From Deltaproteobacteria bacterium (GTDB lineage: Bacteria; Myxococcota_A; Polyangia; Polyangiales; Ga0077539), in assembly GCA_947477565.1 (NCBI GenBank), contig CANJUR010000001.1:241181-305180 (forward strand): 64,000 bases of DNA. The letters are read 5' to 3'. The notes below the pieces were generated by a model. That model did not search any database. It was given only the letters and a program-made list of their open reading frames with translations, and was not told where the DNA came from. This document shows, piece by piece, positions 34,869 through 44,061 of this stretch. Position 1 is the stretch's first letter. Each line of letters begins with the position of its first letter. Both the position numbers and the translations under genes were made by a program.

Positions 34869-35501
34869 CTACGAAGTCGGCATCACCGTGCGCTGCCAGG
34901 TATCGAGGGCTTCCTCGAAGAGCGTCGGCTCGGGTCGCCGACCGACCGCCGCGAACTCCGTCGCCACGCGCGGGCTCGGCGCTGACACGGGAGTCACCAC
35001 CGGCCCCATCGTTACCATCGGAGTAAAGCCAACGATGGACCGGAGGCCCACCGCGAGGTGGTGCGCCGCGCCCGGGCGCAGGCCGCTCACGAAGGACTCA
35101 CCCGCCCCGGGGCTGATGGCCTCCTCGCGCTCGTCGCGCCGCAGCCGCGCCCCGTCTACCCAGAGCGACACGACCACCAGCACCTGCGTCGATTCCGCGA
35201 GCGCCGCGCTCCCGACGGACCACCGCGCGTAGACCGTCGTCGGGTCTACCGCGTGGGCCATCGCGGTCACGACGACCGGCTCTGCGATCTCCGGTTCACC
35301 GAGCAGCCGGAGTCCGCGCGCGGCCTCGGCGTCCGCGGGATCCTTCGCCAGCACCGCGCGAAACACCTCCCGCGCTGCGTCGCTGCGACCTTGCCCCAGC
35401 AGCACGTGGCCCATCGTCGCCGTCGCGAACTCAGGCGACAGCACATTGGCCTCGCCGTCCTCGTCCTCGAAGGTCACCGCCTCGTCGTTTGCTCTGCTCA
35501 T
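34869..35501 (-). CDS. TPR-like protein next to ribF
   Basis: A 210-residue protein without a signal peptide. Residues 20-70 contain a TPR-like unit (LSPEFATATMGHVLLGQGRS, then AAREVFRAVLAKDPADAEAA). The middle (about 75-175) is beta-rich (STQVLVVVSLWVDGARLRRD) like a small Ig- or PH-like domain. The C-terminus is a short helix. It starts 6 bases after the RibF stop, so the two are probably co-transcribed. No enzymatic motif is seen. A scaffold or assembly role is possible. Confidence 0.65.
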   Translation of the reverse strand: MSRANDEAVTFEDEDGEANVLSPEFATATMGHVLLGQGRSDAAREVFRAVLAKDPADAEAARGLRLLGEPEIAEPVVVTAMAHAVDPTTVYARWSVGSAALAESTQVLVVVSLWVDGARLRRDEREEAISPGAGESFVSGLRPGAAHHLAVGLRSIVGFTPMVTMGPVVTPVSAPSPRVATEFAAVGRRPEPTLFEEALDTWQRTVMPTS

Positions 35502-35507
35502 GTCGTC

Positions 35508-36446
35508 CTACCTGCCTTCTCCGCCAACCAGCGCGCCGCGCGCCGCCGTCACGTCCGCCACGATCTGCGCCTTGAGCGCCTCCACCCCGTCGAATCGCCG
35601 CTCGTCCCGCAATCGCGCGACGAAGGTCACGCGCAGCGTGCGGCCGTACAGGTCAACCTCCGTGTCGAGCAGGTGCGCCTCCAGGCTTCGGCCCGCACGA
35701 AACGTCGGCCGTGCGCCGAGGTTCATCACGGCCGGGTGGTCCACCGGACCGTCCGCCCCGAGCACGCTCACCCGCACGGCGTAGACGCCATCCTTCGGGA
35801 GGGCTTCGCACTCCGTAGCGAGGTTTGCCGTTGGGAATCCCAGCGTGCGCCCACGGCGGTGCCCGGTGATCACCAGTCCATCGAGGTCGTAGTCGCGGCC
35901 GAGCAGCGTCTTCGCCAGGGGCAGGTCGCCATCCGCGAGGGCGGTACGCACCCGCGACGAACTCACAGGAATCGCCCCCTCCTCCAGCGGCGCCACGACA
36001 TGCGCGCGAAAGCCCCACCGCGCCGCAAGCGTGGCGAGCATGGCGCCGTTGCCCTCGCGGTTGCGTCCGAAGCGAAAGTCTTCACCGACGAAGACCTCCC
36101 GCGCCCGCAGGCCAAGCACCACCTGCTGGACAAACTCCTCTGGCGACTGCGACGCGAAGGACAGGTCGAAGCGCTGCACCACCACCGCGTCCACGCCGGT
36201 TCCGCGGAGCAGTTCGAGCTTGCGGTCGAGGCCTACCACCAGGGGCGAAGCACGGTCCGGCGCGAGGACGCGCGTGGGATGCGGGTCGAAGGTCAGCGCG
36301 ACAGCCTCGCCACCAAAAACACGCGCAGCGGCCTGCACGCGATCGAGGAGATGGCGGTGCCCACGATGGACGCCATCGAAGTTGCCGATGGCAAGGGCGG
36401 TGGGCGCGCTCAAGCGAGCGGCGCGAAAATCATGGGCGATCCACAT
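35508..36446 (-). CDS. ribF: Bifunctional riboflavin kinase/FAD synthetase
   Basis: A 312-residue cytoplasmic enzyme that makes FMN and FAD. The N-terminal nucleotidyltransferase (FAD synthetase) domain has GNFDGVHRGHRHLL (residues 21-34), FDPHPTRVL, VGEDFRFGRNREG and SSSRVRTAL. The C-terminal riboflavin kinase domain has HRRGRTLGFPTANL, KDGVYAVRV and NLGARPTF, then FVARLRDERRFDGVEALKAQ. All usual motifs are present and the length is normal. It follows the PhoD-like gene by 48 bases and leads into the TPR-like gene with a 6-base gap, so these genes may form one transcription unit. Confidence 0.95.
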   Translation of the reverse strand: MWIAHDFRAARLSAPTALAIGNFDGVHRGHRHLLDRVQAAARVFGGEAVALTFDPHPTRVLAPDRASPLVVGLDRKLELLRGTGVDAVVVQRFDLSFASQSPEEFVQQVVLGLRAREVFVGEDFRFGRNREGNGAMLATLAARWGFRAHVVAPLEEGAIPVSSSRVRTALADGDLPLAKTLLGRDYDLDGLVITGHRRGRTLGFPTANLATECEALPKDGVYAVRVSVLGADGPVDHPAVMNLGARPTFRAGRSLEAHLLDTEVDLYGRTLRVTFVARLRDERRFDGVEALKAQIVADVTAARGALVGGEGR

Positions 36447-36494
36447 GGCAATGACTGGCGGGAGACTACGGGCGGACGGGGGAATTGTCCCGCT

Positions 36495-38201
36495 TCACGC
36501 GACTTCGGCGGGTGCCGCGGCGGGGGCGTCGGCGGGGGCCAGGGCGGCCATGGAGTCGCGCTCCAGGTGGTTGCGCCCGGGCACCGTCGAAAAGGCCCCG
36601 GAGAAGCCGTCCGTGGTCGCGTCCGGGAGGAATGTGGTGCCGTGCTCGAAGTGGAAGAATGCGCCCTGCAGCCGCGTCTGGGTCACGTCGAGGATGACGT
36701 AGCCGCGTCGCACGAGGTCGAAGTACTTCATGTGCGTGTTGCGCGCGAGGAGCGACAGCGCCGTGGTGGTGACGATGCCCGGGGGAAACCCCGGCGACGT
36801 GATGGCGGGGCAGACGAACTCCACCGCGAGGGAGCCACGGCCGGTGGCCGGGTCGTAGGTGGCCGTGTTCGTCGGGGTCTCCGTGAGGTCCATCGCCCAG
36901 GACGAGTGGATGTCGCCGGTGAGCACCACGACGTCGTTGATCTGCATCGAGCGCAGCAGCGAGAAGAAGCGCGTACGCGCCGCGGGGTAGCCGTCCCAGG
37001 CGTCGGTGTTCAAGAACTGCGGCAGCTGACCCATCATCACCTGCTGCCCGACTACCTTCCAGGTCGCGCGCGACGTCGTGATCTGCTCCTGCAGCCACTG
37101 CTCCTGCGCCGTGCCGAGAATCGTGCGCATCGGGTCGTTGAACGGCGGGTTCATCCCGGTGGTCTGCAACTGCCGCCCCCAGATACGCGTGTCGAGCATC
37201 ACCAGGTCGAGCAGCGAGCCGAACTGCAGGCGCCGGTAGATCCGCCCGTCGCTCTGCTCGCGGATGGGCATCCACTCGAAGTACGCCTGCTCCGCGGCGG
37301 CCTTGCGTGCGGCCCAGTCGCCCTGGGTCATGGGCGTGTGGTTCTCCGCGCCGCCCTCCCAGGAGTTGTTCGCAAACTCGTGGTCGTCCCAGACCGTGAT
37401 GAACGGGTGCTGCTGGTGCGCCGCCCGCAGGTCGGCGTCGCGCTTGTAGTGCGCGTGGCGGCGGCGGTAGTCCGAGAGCGAGACGATCTCCATCGGCGGG
37501 TCGTACTCCCGCACGTCGCCGTACTGCCCGTTGCCATACTCGTAGATGTAATCCCCGAGGTGCAGCACGGCATCGAGGTCGAGCCGCCGGGAGAGCGCGC
37601 GGTACACGTGGAAGTACCCGTGCGCCATGCTCGCGCAGGAGATCACCGCGAGCCGCGCGCGGTCGACGGTGCCACTCGGCGCGGTGCGGGTGCGCCCCAC
37701 CGGCGAGGTCATCCCATTGGCGCGGAAGCGATAGTAGTAGGTCGTCCCCGCGGTGAGCCCCGTCGCGTCGACCTTCACGGTGTGGTCCCGTGCCGCGGTG
37801 GTGGTGAAGGTGCCCATCGCGACGATGGCCGCGAAGTCCACGGTGCGCGCGATCTCCCACGTCACCACCACGTCACCGGTCATCCCCGCCGGGAGCGTCA
37901 CCCGCGTCCACAGGATCACCGCTCCGGGCATCGGATCGCCGCTCGCGACGCCGTGTAGAAACACCGTCCCGCTGCGCATCTCGGCGTCGCCGCGCAGCAC
38001 GTCGCGGCCGGCGTCGACGCCCACGTCGGCCTCGCTGGCATCGAAGCCTGCATCGGCGCCCCCGTCGCTGCCCATCCCGAGGTCGCTCACCGCGGCGTCC
38101 GCCCCCGCTTGTGCAGGATCATCCGAGCAGCCCGCCGCCACCAACCCCGCGGCGCCCACACACTGCAACAGTTCTCGGCGAGTCAGCGTCGACGACATCA
38201 T
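36495..38201 (-). CDS. PhoD-like alkaline phosphatase, exported
   Basis: A 568-residue metallophosphatase. N-terminus MMSSTLTRRELLQCVGAAGL has a Tat-like RR motif and a lipobox-like AAGC, so it is an exported, probably lipid-anchored protein. An Asp-rich linker follows (SDGGADAGFDASEADVGVD). Residues about 80-180 are the PhoD N-terminal Fn3-like domain (VASGDPMPGAVILWTRV). The metal-binding core has LGDYIYEYGNG, WDDHEFANN and VVLTGDIHSSW, which carry the Fe/Ca ligands of the PhoD family. Role: release of phosphate from phosphate esters outside the cytoplasm. Regulation by phosphate is usual in the family, but no Pho box was found. The gene opens the ribF group. Confidence 0.88.
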   Translation of the reverse strand: MMSSTLTRRELLQCVGAAGLVAAGCSDDPAQAGADAAVSDLGMGSDGGADAGFDASEADVGVDAGRDVLRGDAEMRSGTVFLHGVASGDPMPGAVILWTRVTLPAGMTGDVVVTWEIARTVDFAAIVAMGTFTTTAARDHTVKVDATGLTAGTTYYYRFRANGMTSPVGRTRTAPSGTVDRARLAVISCASMAHGYFHVYRALSRRLDLDAVLHLGDYIYEYGNGQYGDVREYDPPMEIVSLSDYRRRHAHYKRDADLRAAHQQHPFITVWDDHEFANNSWEGGAENHTPMTQGDWAARKAAAEQAYFEWMPIREQSDGRIYRRLQFGSLLDLVMLDTRIWGRQLQTTGMNPPFNDPMRTILGTAQEQWLQEQITTSRATWKVVGQQVMMGQLPQFLNTDAWDGYPAARTRFFSLLRSMQINDVVVLTGDIHSSWAMDLTETPTNTATYDPATGRGSLAVEFVCPAITSPGFPPGIVTTTALSLLARNTHMKYFDLVRRGYVILDVTQTRLQGAFFHFEHGTTFLPDATTDGFSGAFSTVPGRNHLERDSMAALAPADAPAAAPAEVA

Positions 38202-38429
38202 TGATTCTCCAGCGGCGGTGTCCCCGGCGCGGAGCGTCTACTACCCTGCCGACGCCGCGGCTGCATCCCTCCCGGGCAGACTTCGGCCTGGACGGCCCGG
38301 GGGCGCTCCGCCGGGAGTGACGGCAGAAACGTCACGACCCCTCTCGTCTCCCCCAGCCGGGCCTTTGAGGGGCCACGGTGCGAGGGACGAGAAGGGTCGT
38401 TGCGGTAATAGAGGGGTGGAGAGAGAGAA

Positions 38430-38552
38430 TCAGGCGGTCGCAGGCGCGAGGGTCGCAACGGCTGCCGCCTGGTTACGGCGGAGACGCGCTTCCTTCGTGC
38501 GACGACGATGCTTCTCTTTACGACGAGCACGCGGATTTTGAGGAGAACCCAT
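38430..38552 (-). CDS. Tiny basic protein (40 residues)
   Basis: A 40-codon frame starting MGSPQNPRARRKEKHRRRTK, of which about 40% of residues are Arg or Lys. This arginine/lysine-rich N-terminus followed by a small Ala-rich tail resembles short ribosome- or RNA-associated proteins found in Myxococcota; this is from memory and unverified. The two neighbouring genes are on the same strand and about 50 and 230 bases away. No clear ribosome-binding site was seen. It is the only plausible gene in the 400-base gap. Confidence 0.45.
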   Translation of the reverse strand: MGSPQNPRARRKEKHRRRTKEARLRRNQAAAVATLAPATA

Positions 38553-38602
38553 GGCCGCTCGACTATCGCATCGCGACCGTTTTGTACAGACGTCAGCGAC
38601 GA

Positions 38603-40594
38603 CTATTGATCGCCACGGCTGGGAGCTCCCACCGAAGCGGGAATGTATTGCCGTCCGCGGGGGCAGCCGACGGCCGCCGTGGTGCGTCCATCGACGCGGG
38701 TGCGCGCGATAATGAACTGCACACGCCGGTTGCGAGCCCACGCCTCGGCGTTGGAACGCGGATCCACGGGGCAGAGTTCGCCGTAGCCCGCGGCCACGAG
38801 CCGGGTGGCCGCGACGCCGCGACCGACCAGTGACTGCACCACGCTGTTCGCGCGATCGCGTGACAGTTGGAGGTTGTGGTCGTCCGGCGCGCGCTCGTCG
38901 GTGTGGCCCTCGACCTCCACCTGCTGAAGATCGACGTTGTTGTTCAGCAGGTTGGCCATCTCTCCGAGGATGCGGTTGTTGCTCTCGTTGTCGATGATCT
39001 GCGCGCTGTCGGTCTCGAAGGTGATCGGGTCGCGAAGCTGGATCACATTGCCCACGCGGGTAATCGAGCCGTTGTCCGGGCAGCCGTCTTCGTCCTCGAG
39101 GCCGTTGAAGACCTCGGGTTCGTTGCGGCAGTCCAGCCCTGTCGCACTGTGATCGTTGGCGTCGAGAATGCCGTCGTGGTCGTTGTCCGGATCGGGGCAG
39201 CCGTTGTCATCCTCGAAGCCGTCGCGGTCTTCAGGCTCGTTGGGGCAGAGGTCGTCGGTGTCGAGAATCTGATCCTGGTCGTTGTCCGGATCGGGGCAGC
39301 CGTTCTCGTCCTCGAAGCTGTCGCGGTCTTCCGGGTCGTCCGGGCACTGATCTACGTTGTCCGCGATCTGGTCGCCGTCCCGGTCTTGCACGTCGGCGTC
39401 TGGGCAGCCGTCGGAGTCCTGCTGGCCGTTGCGGTCTTCGGGCACGAGCGGACACTGGTCATCGACGTCGAGGATGCCATCCCGGTCGTTGTCTGGGTCC
39501 GGGCAACCGTCGTCGTCCTCGAAGTTGTCGAAGTCCTCGGGTTCAAGCGGGCAGCGATCGACGTCGTCACGATATCCGTCACCGTCCGTGTCTCCGATGG
39601 ACGGCTCGAACACAAACCCGACGAACCCTCGGAAGCCCGCCGCCGCGAGGCCGCTGGTGTATCCGCCGCCCGCGCCGAGGGTGAGGTACGAGTTGCGATC
39701 GACGAAGATCTTCACCCCGCCGACAGCCTCGAAGGGCGTCGTGCGCCCCACATTTCCGAAGCCGTTGAGGTACTGCGCGCCGTACGTCTCGACCATGAAG
39801 TCGATGACCGAACTCGCGCGAAACGAGAAGCCCAGGCCGGCCGTGAGCGACGGGCCGTAGGTGATCGCGTTGCCCGGTTGCGTGCCGACGGAGTCTGCGG
39901 GCGTGAGGGTGGAGCCGGTACCAAACGGGAGGCGCAGCCCGAGGTTGGCTACGAGACGCAAGCGACGCCCGAAGCGACGCTCGACGGCGACGGCGGGCCA
40001 GACCCACGGCGTGGGCTCACCCACAAACCGGCGCGATCCGCCCATCACCGGGATGCCTGCCTGAAGGACGATCGCGAGGCCCACCGGCCAGTATTCGGCG
40101 CGCAGCCAGCGGAGCTTGGCGTGCAGCACGATGTCGCCAAGGCCCTGGAAATCGAGGTTGGCTGCGCTGGGGTCGTACTCGCTGCGCGCAATGCCGTTGG
40201 AGCCCACGCTCCCGCCCATCGTGCCCGTGTTACCCGGGCCGCCGACGAAGTGAATCGGCAACTGGACGCCCACCACCAGCAGGTTGGCGATGCCGAGGTT
40301 GGCGGAGAAATTGCCGGTGATCATCTGGTTGACGAGGGCGGCGTTGCCCGTGCCGATGCGGCCGAGGGCGGTGGCGACGTCGAGGGTCAGCCCGAAGGAG
40401 AACCCCCCCGCACCAAGGATGTCGGTGCCGTTGAGGGTGATGAGCCCCTTCGAGTCAACCGCAGGACGGAAGAGCCGAAGGTCGAAGCCCCCGCCGTTGT
40501 TATTGTTTAGACCATCCTGTGCGGCGGCGGGTGCCGCGAGGCTGAGGGTGGCGGCGAAGGCAGCAAAAAGGCCCGGACGGACGACTCGGCGCAT
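38603..40594 (-). CDS. OmpA-family outer-membrane protein with thrombospondin type 3 repeats
   Basis: A 663-residue protein. Signal peptide MRRVVRPGLFAAFAATLSLA with cleavage near AAA-QD. Residues about 30-330 form a barrel-like N-terminal domain (long amphipathic strands). About 335-505 are six or so thrombospondin type 3 calcium-binding repeats, with motifs such as DTDGDGYRDDVDRCP and DNDRDGILDVDDQCP, each with Asp/Asn-rich loops and one Cys. The C-terminal about 120 residues are an OmpA peptidoglycan-binding domain (VDLQQVEVEGHTDERAPDDH and LSRDRANSVVQSLV). It should tie the outer membrane to peptidoglycan. The TSP3/OmpA layout is common in myxobacteria. It starts about 220 bases from the divergent small gene. 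Confidence 0.92.
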   Translation of the reverse strand: MRRVVRPGLFAAFAATLSLAAPAAAQDGLNNNNGGGFDLRLFRPAVDSKGLITLNGTDILGAGGFSFGLTLDVATALGRIGTGNAALVNQMITGNFSANLGIANLLVVGVQLPIHFVGGPGNTGTMGGSVGSNGIARSEYDPSAANLDFQGLGDIVLHAKLRWLRAEYWPVGLAIVLQAGIPVMGGSRRFVGEPTPWVWPAVAVERRFGRRLRLVANLGLRLPFGTGSTLTPADSVGTQPGNAITYGPSLTAGLGFSFRASSVIDFMVETYGAQYLNGFGNVGRTTPFEAVGGVKIFVDRNSYLTLGAGGGYTSGLAAAGFRGFVGFVFEPSIGDTDGDGYRDDVDRCPLEPEDFDNFEDDDGCPDPDNDRDGILDVDDQCPLVPEDRNGQQDSDGCPDADVQDRDGDQIADNVDQCPDDPEDRDSFEDENGCPDPDNDQDQILDTDDLCPNEPEDRDGFEDDNGCPDPDNDHDGILDANDHSATGLDCRNEPEVFNGLEDEDGCPDNGSITRVGNVIQLRDPITFETDSAQIIDNESNNRILGEMANLLNNNVDLQQVEVEGHTDERAPDDHNLQLSRDRANSVVQSLVGRGVAATRLVAAGYGELCPVDPRSNAEAWARNRRVQFIIARTRVDGRTTAAVGCPRGRQYIPASVGAPSRGDQ

Positions 40595-40816
40595 GGCTGC
40601 GCGGACCGTAGTTTGAAGCGCGCGACCACGTCAATCTGTCGGTGCGAGCCTTACGACCGCCCCGAACGCACGCGACCGAGGCCACACATCGGAGCGCGCG
40701 GATCAAGATCCGAGATGACAAATCGACGCACGGAAAATCGCGGGGTTGGAACGAACTTCGGAGAAGTGAGTGACAAACCTTGAAGGTGCCGTGAGCCCCG
40801 TGGTGTCGTCCCCGTG

Positions 40817-41020
40817 ATGGCAGTTCGACAGGTGAAGACGGTGTGCGCGGTGTGCAAGACCCGAGAGGGTCCGATGGTCCGTTGGCGGGGGCGCGTGTGG
40901 CTGTGCACGACCCACGGCAACGTGGCCCAATGGATCATCCCTGCGCCCACCAGCGTGGACGATCTGCGGGGGTTGTTTCCGCTGAAGGTGACCGGGCCCA
41001 AGCGGTCGCGCGCGGCCTGA
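40817..41020 (+). CDS. Small zinc-ribbon-like protein
   Basis: A 67-residue protein, start at ATG 40817 (MAVRQVKTVCAVCKTREGPM). CxxC at residues 10-13 and a later Cys-x2-His (CTTHG) could bind a metal ion. The rest (WIIPAPTSVDDLRGLFPLKV) has a short helix and is otherwise featureless. No family was recognised. It is divergent from the OmpA/TSP3 gene and convergent with the membrane protein. Codon use is like the neighbours. Whether it is expressed is unknown. Confidence 0.45.
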   Translation: MAVRQVKTVCAVCKTREGPMVRWRGRVWLCTTHGNVAQWIIPAPTSVDDLRGLFPLKVTGPKRSRAA

Positions 41021-41032
41021 TTGCAGCGGTGG

Positions 41033-41050
41033 TTTACCGACCTGGGTAAA
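41033..41050. terminator. Inverted repeat between convergent genes
   Basis: TTTACC (41033-41038) and GGTAAA (41045-41050) form a perfect 6-base stem with a 6-base loop. It lies 12 bases after the small zinc-ribbon gene and 15 bases beyond the membrane-protein stop, so it could end both transcripts. There is no clear T-run, so this is tentative. Confidence 0.35.
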
Positions 41051-41065
41051 GTCCCGGCGAGCGCG

Positions 41066-41653
41066 CTAGGCGTCGAGGTAGACCCGTACCCGATCGCGCG
41101 ACGTGTAGAAGAGAGCGGCGCAGAGGAGCGCGAGGGTGATCCAGGAGGCCGCGAGGCTGATGCCGAAGGTCATGCTGCCGACCTCGTCGGCGCGCAGGCC
41201 TGACGGCAGAGCGATGCTCGTGGCAGGGTTGGTGAGCAGCGCGTGAAGGGCCGCGATGCGACCGGCGCGGAGGGCGTGGTCGATCGCGACGGTGACAGCG
41301 GCGAGCAGGGCGCTCCCGAGCAGCCCCTGGCGCCAGAGCCAACCGCCGCCTCGCGGGCGAAAGAGCACACGGCTAGCGGCGATGAAGAGCAGTACGGACA
41401 CGAGGAGGGTGCCCACGTCGGCCGCCGCCGTGAGACGGCGATGGTCGTGAGCGGTGCGCCAGGTGGCGGCGACGACGGCGCCCGGGAGGTCGCGCGGTGG
41501 CGGGAGTTGGCCGAAGCGCGCGAGGGTGAGTTGCGCCTCGGCGCGCTGCACACCGAAGAAGGCAAAGGCCATCGTGGCGGCGGCGGTAAGCGGAATCGCG
41601 CGCGGTCGCGAAAGCGAGGCGTCGGTCGGGTTTTGTTCGTCGTCGGCGCTCAC
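41066..41653 (-). CDS. Multi-pass membrane protein of unknown function
   Basis: A 195-residue protein with several hydrophobic segments: about 22-38 (LTAAATMAFAFFGVQ), 80-98 (VGTLLVSVLLFIAASRV), 110-128 (LLGSALLAAVTVAIDHAL) and 165-183 (ISLAASWITLALLCAALFYT). The first may be a signal peptide (cleavage near AEAQ). It has no recognised domain. It follows metK by about 70 bases on the same strand and may be co-transcribed with it, but no functional link is evident. Confidence 0.6.
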   Translation of the reverse strand: MSADDEQNPTDASLSRPRAIPLTAAATMAFAFFGVQRAEAQLTLARFGQLPPPRDLPGAVVAATWRTAHDHRRLTAAADVGTLLVSVLLFIAASRVLFRPRGGGWLWRQGLLGSALLAAVTVAIDHALRAGRIAALHALLTNPATSIALPSGLRADEVGSMTFGISLAASWITLALLCAALFYTSRDRVRVYLDA

Positions 41654-41723
41654 GGTGCAGCGAAGGTACCCGCGGCGGGCTCAGGGCGCCACCGCGGTCG
41701 AGGAAGGAGGAGCGAAGATCGAA

Positions 41724-42884
<1,161 letters not shown>

Positions 42885-42947
42885 GGACCGTTCCTGGAAA
42901 TGGGGAATTTTGAAGAAGAGCGACCGCCATCGGCCGTCGGTTTGAGG

Positions 42948-42976
42948 CGCTTACCTTCCGCCCGCCGGGGTGTCAA
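42948..42976 (-). promoter_or_regulatory. Possible sigma-70-type promoter for metK
   Basis: On the minus strand, TTGACA (42976-42971) is followed after 17 bases by TAAGCG (42953-42948). The -35 is perfect and the spacing ideal, but the -10 matches TATAAT at only a few positions. The ATG lies about 64 bases downstream of the -10 element. Plausible but weak. Confidence 0.3.
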
Positions 42977-43009
42977 TCCGCACCCTGCAAGGGGAGACCC
43001 GTCGGGGAC

Positions 43010-44056
43010 TCAGGGTTCGAGGCGCACCACGCGGTCGACCGGAAGTCGGGTGAGGTGCGCCGCCGCCGCGAGCCGCTCAACCTCCGCCTGCTCCGCCGCC
43101 ACCCGGCGCTCAAGCTCAACGCGGTGCCGCACCCACTCCCGCGAGTCTTCGAGCGGGCGCTCGATCGCCGCACGACGCGCCACGTACCGCAGCACAAAGA
43201 ACCCCGCGCGCCCCTGCCACGTCGCCTCGACCACCCGCGGCACCACGTCGCCGTCGTGCGCGGCCTCGAAGATCGCGTCACGCACCGGCAGGTCGAGCGG
43301 CACCGCGTAGGGCCACTCGACGCGCGTCACCTCGTGCAACTCGCCGCGGGTCGCACGCAGGTCCGGGGCGACGTTGTACTGAGACGCGAGCGCGCGGAAA
43401 TCGTTGCGGTAGCGCCGCCCCCGACGCATCAGCGCGAGCCGCAGCACCCGCGCCGCCTCCGCGCGGTCGGTGAGGAAGATCGCCCTCGCGCGCCGCCGCT
43501 CGGGGATATGGAAACGGTCCGGGTGCGACTCGTACCAGCGCCGCACGTCGTCGTCGGTCACCGCCACGGTGCCGCTCGGCAGGACGCTGAATACCGTGGC
43601 ACGTAAACGCGACACGAGCGCCCGCTCGAGCGCAGCCAGGACCACCGGGTCGCGGTCGAGCCCGACGCGACGCGCCTCTGCCGCCAACAGCCGATCGCTC
43701 ACCAGGCGATCGACCAGGGCCTGCAGCGTGGACGGGTCCTGCGCGTAGCGGCGGAGCAGCGAAGGGGGCGCGTCTCCGAGGGCCGCGTAGAGCTCGCCCG
43801 CAGTCACGTTCACACCCTGCCCGCTCGCGAGCACCTGCTGCGGGTAGAGCAGCGGGACGACGGTGACGGGCCGCCGAGCGCCGAGCGCCGAGTTTGCGGA
43901 AGAGTCGGCGAGGGGCGTGTCGCCGGTGTCGTCCTCCTCGACCGCGGCGCCCGTCGCGAGGCCGGGATTCGCCATCGGTGACGGCTGCGCCCAGACGGGG
44001 GTTGCCCACGCGAGGCAAGCCCCCAGCAGCAAGCCACCGGCACGGCGCGCCACCAC
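43010..44056 (-). CDS. PpiC/SurA-type peptidyl-prolyl isomerase, exported
   Basis: About 348 residues, starting at a GTG (44056 or 44053) or a TTG overlapping the rlmI stop. Hydrophobic signal sequence RAGGLLLGACLAWATPVWAQ. Residues about 75-150 form a SurA-N-like helical segment (VTAGELYAALGDAPPSLLRR, STLQALVDRLVSDRLLAAEA). The C-terminal half has a parvulin rotamase pattern: ARAIFLTDRAEAARVLRLAL, RGELHEVTR and GRAGFFVLRYVARR. Role: folding of outer-membrane proteins in the periplasm. It lies 5 to 8 bases after rlmI on the same strand, so it is probably in one operon with rlmI. Confidence 0.75.
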   Translation of the reverse strand: MVARRAGGLLLGACLAWATPVWAQPSPMANPGLATGAAVEEDDTGDTPLADSSANSALGARRPVTVVPLLYPQQVLASGQGVNVTAGELYAALGDAPPSLLRRYAQDPSTLQALVDRLVSDRLLAAEARRVGLDRDPVVLAALERALVSRLRATVFSVLPSGTVAVTDDDVRRWYESHPDRFHIPERRRARAIFLTDRAEAARVLRLALMRRGRRYRNDFRALASQYNVAPDLRATRGELHEVTRVEWPYAVPLDLPVRDAIFEAAHDGDVVPRVVEATWQGRAGFFVLRYVARRAAIERPLEDSREWVRHRVELERRVAAEQAEVERLAAAAHLTRLPVDRVVRLEP

Positions 44057-44061
44057 GAGAA

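Noticed and set aside
35058..37958. Very long plus-strand frame (966 codons)
   Set aside because: It runs antisense to the TPR-like, ribF and phoD-like genes, all with well-known motifs.
42885..43009. Possible SAM or SAH riboswitch before metK
   Set aside because: No conserved riboswitch core could be recognised in this short region.
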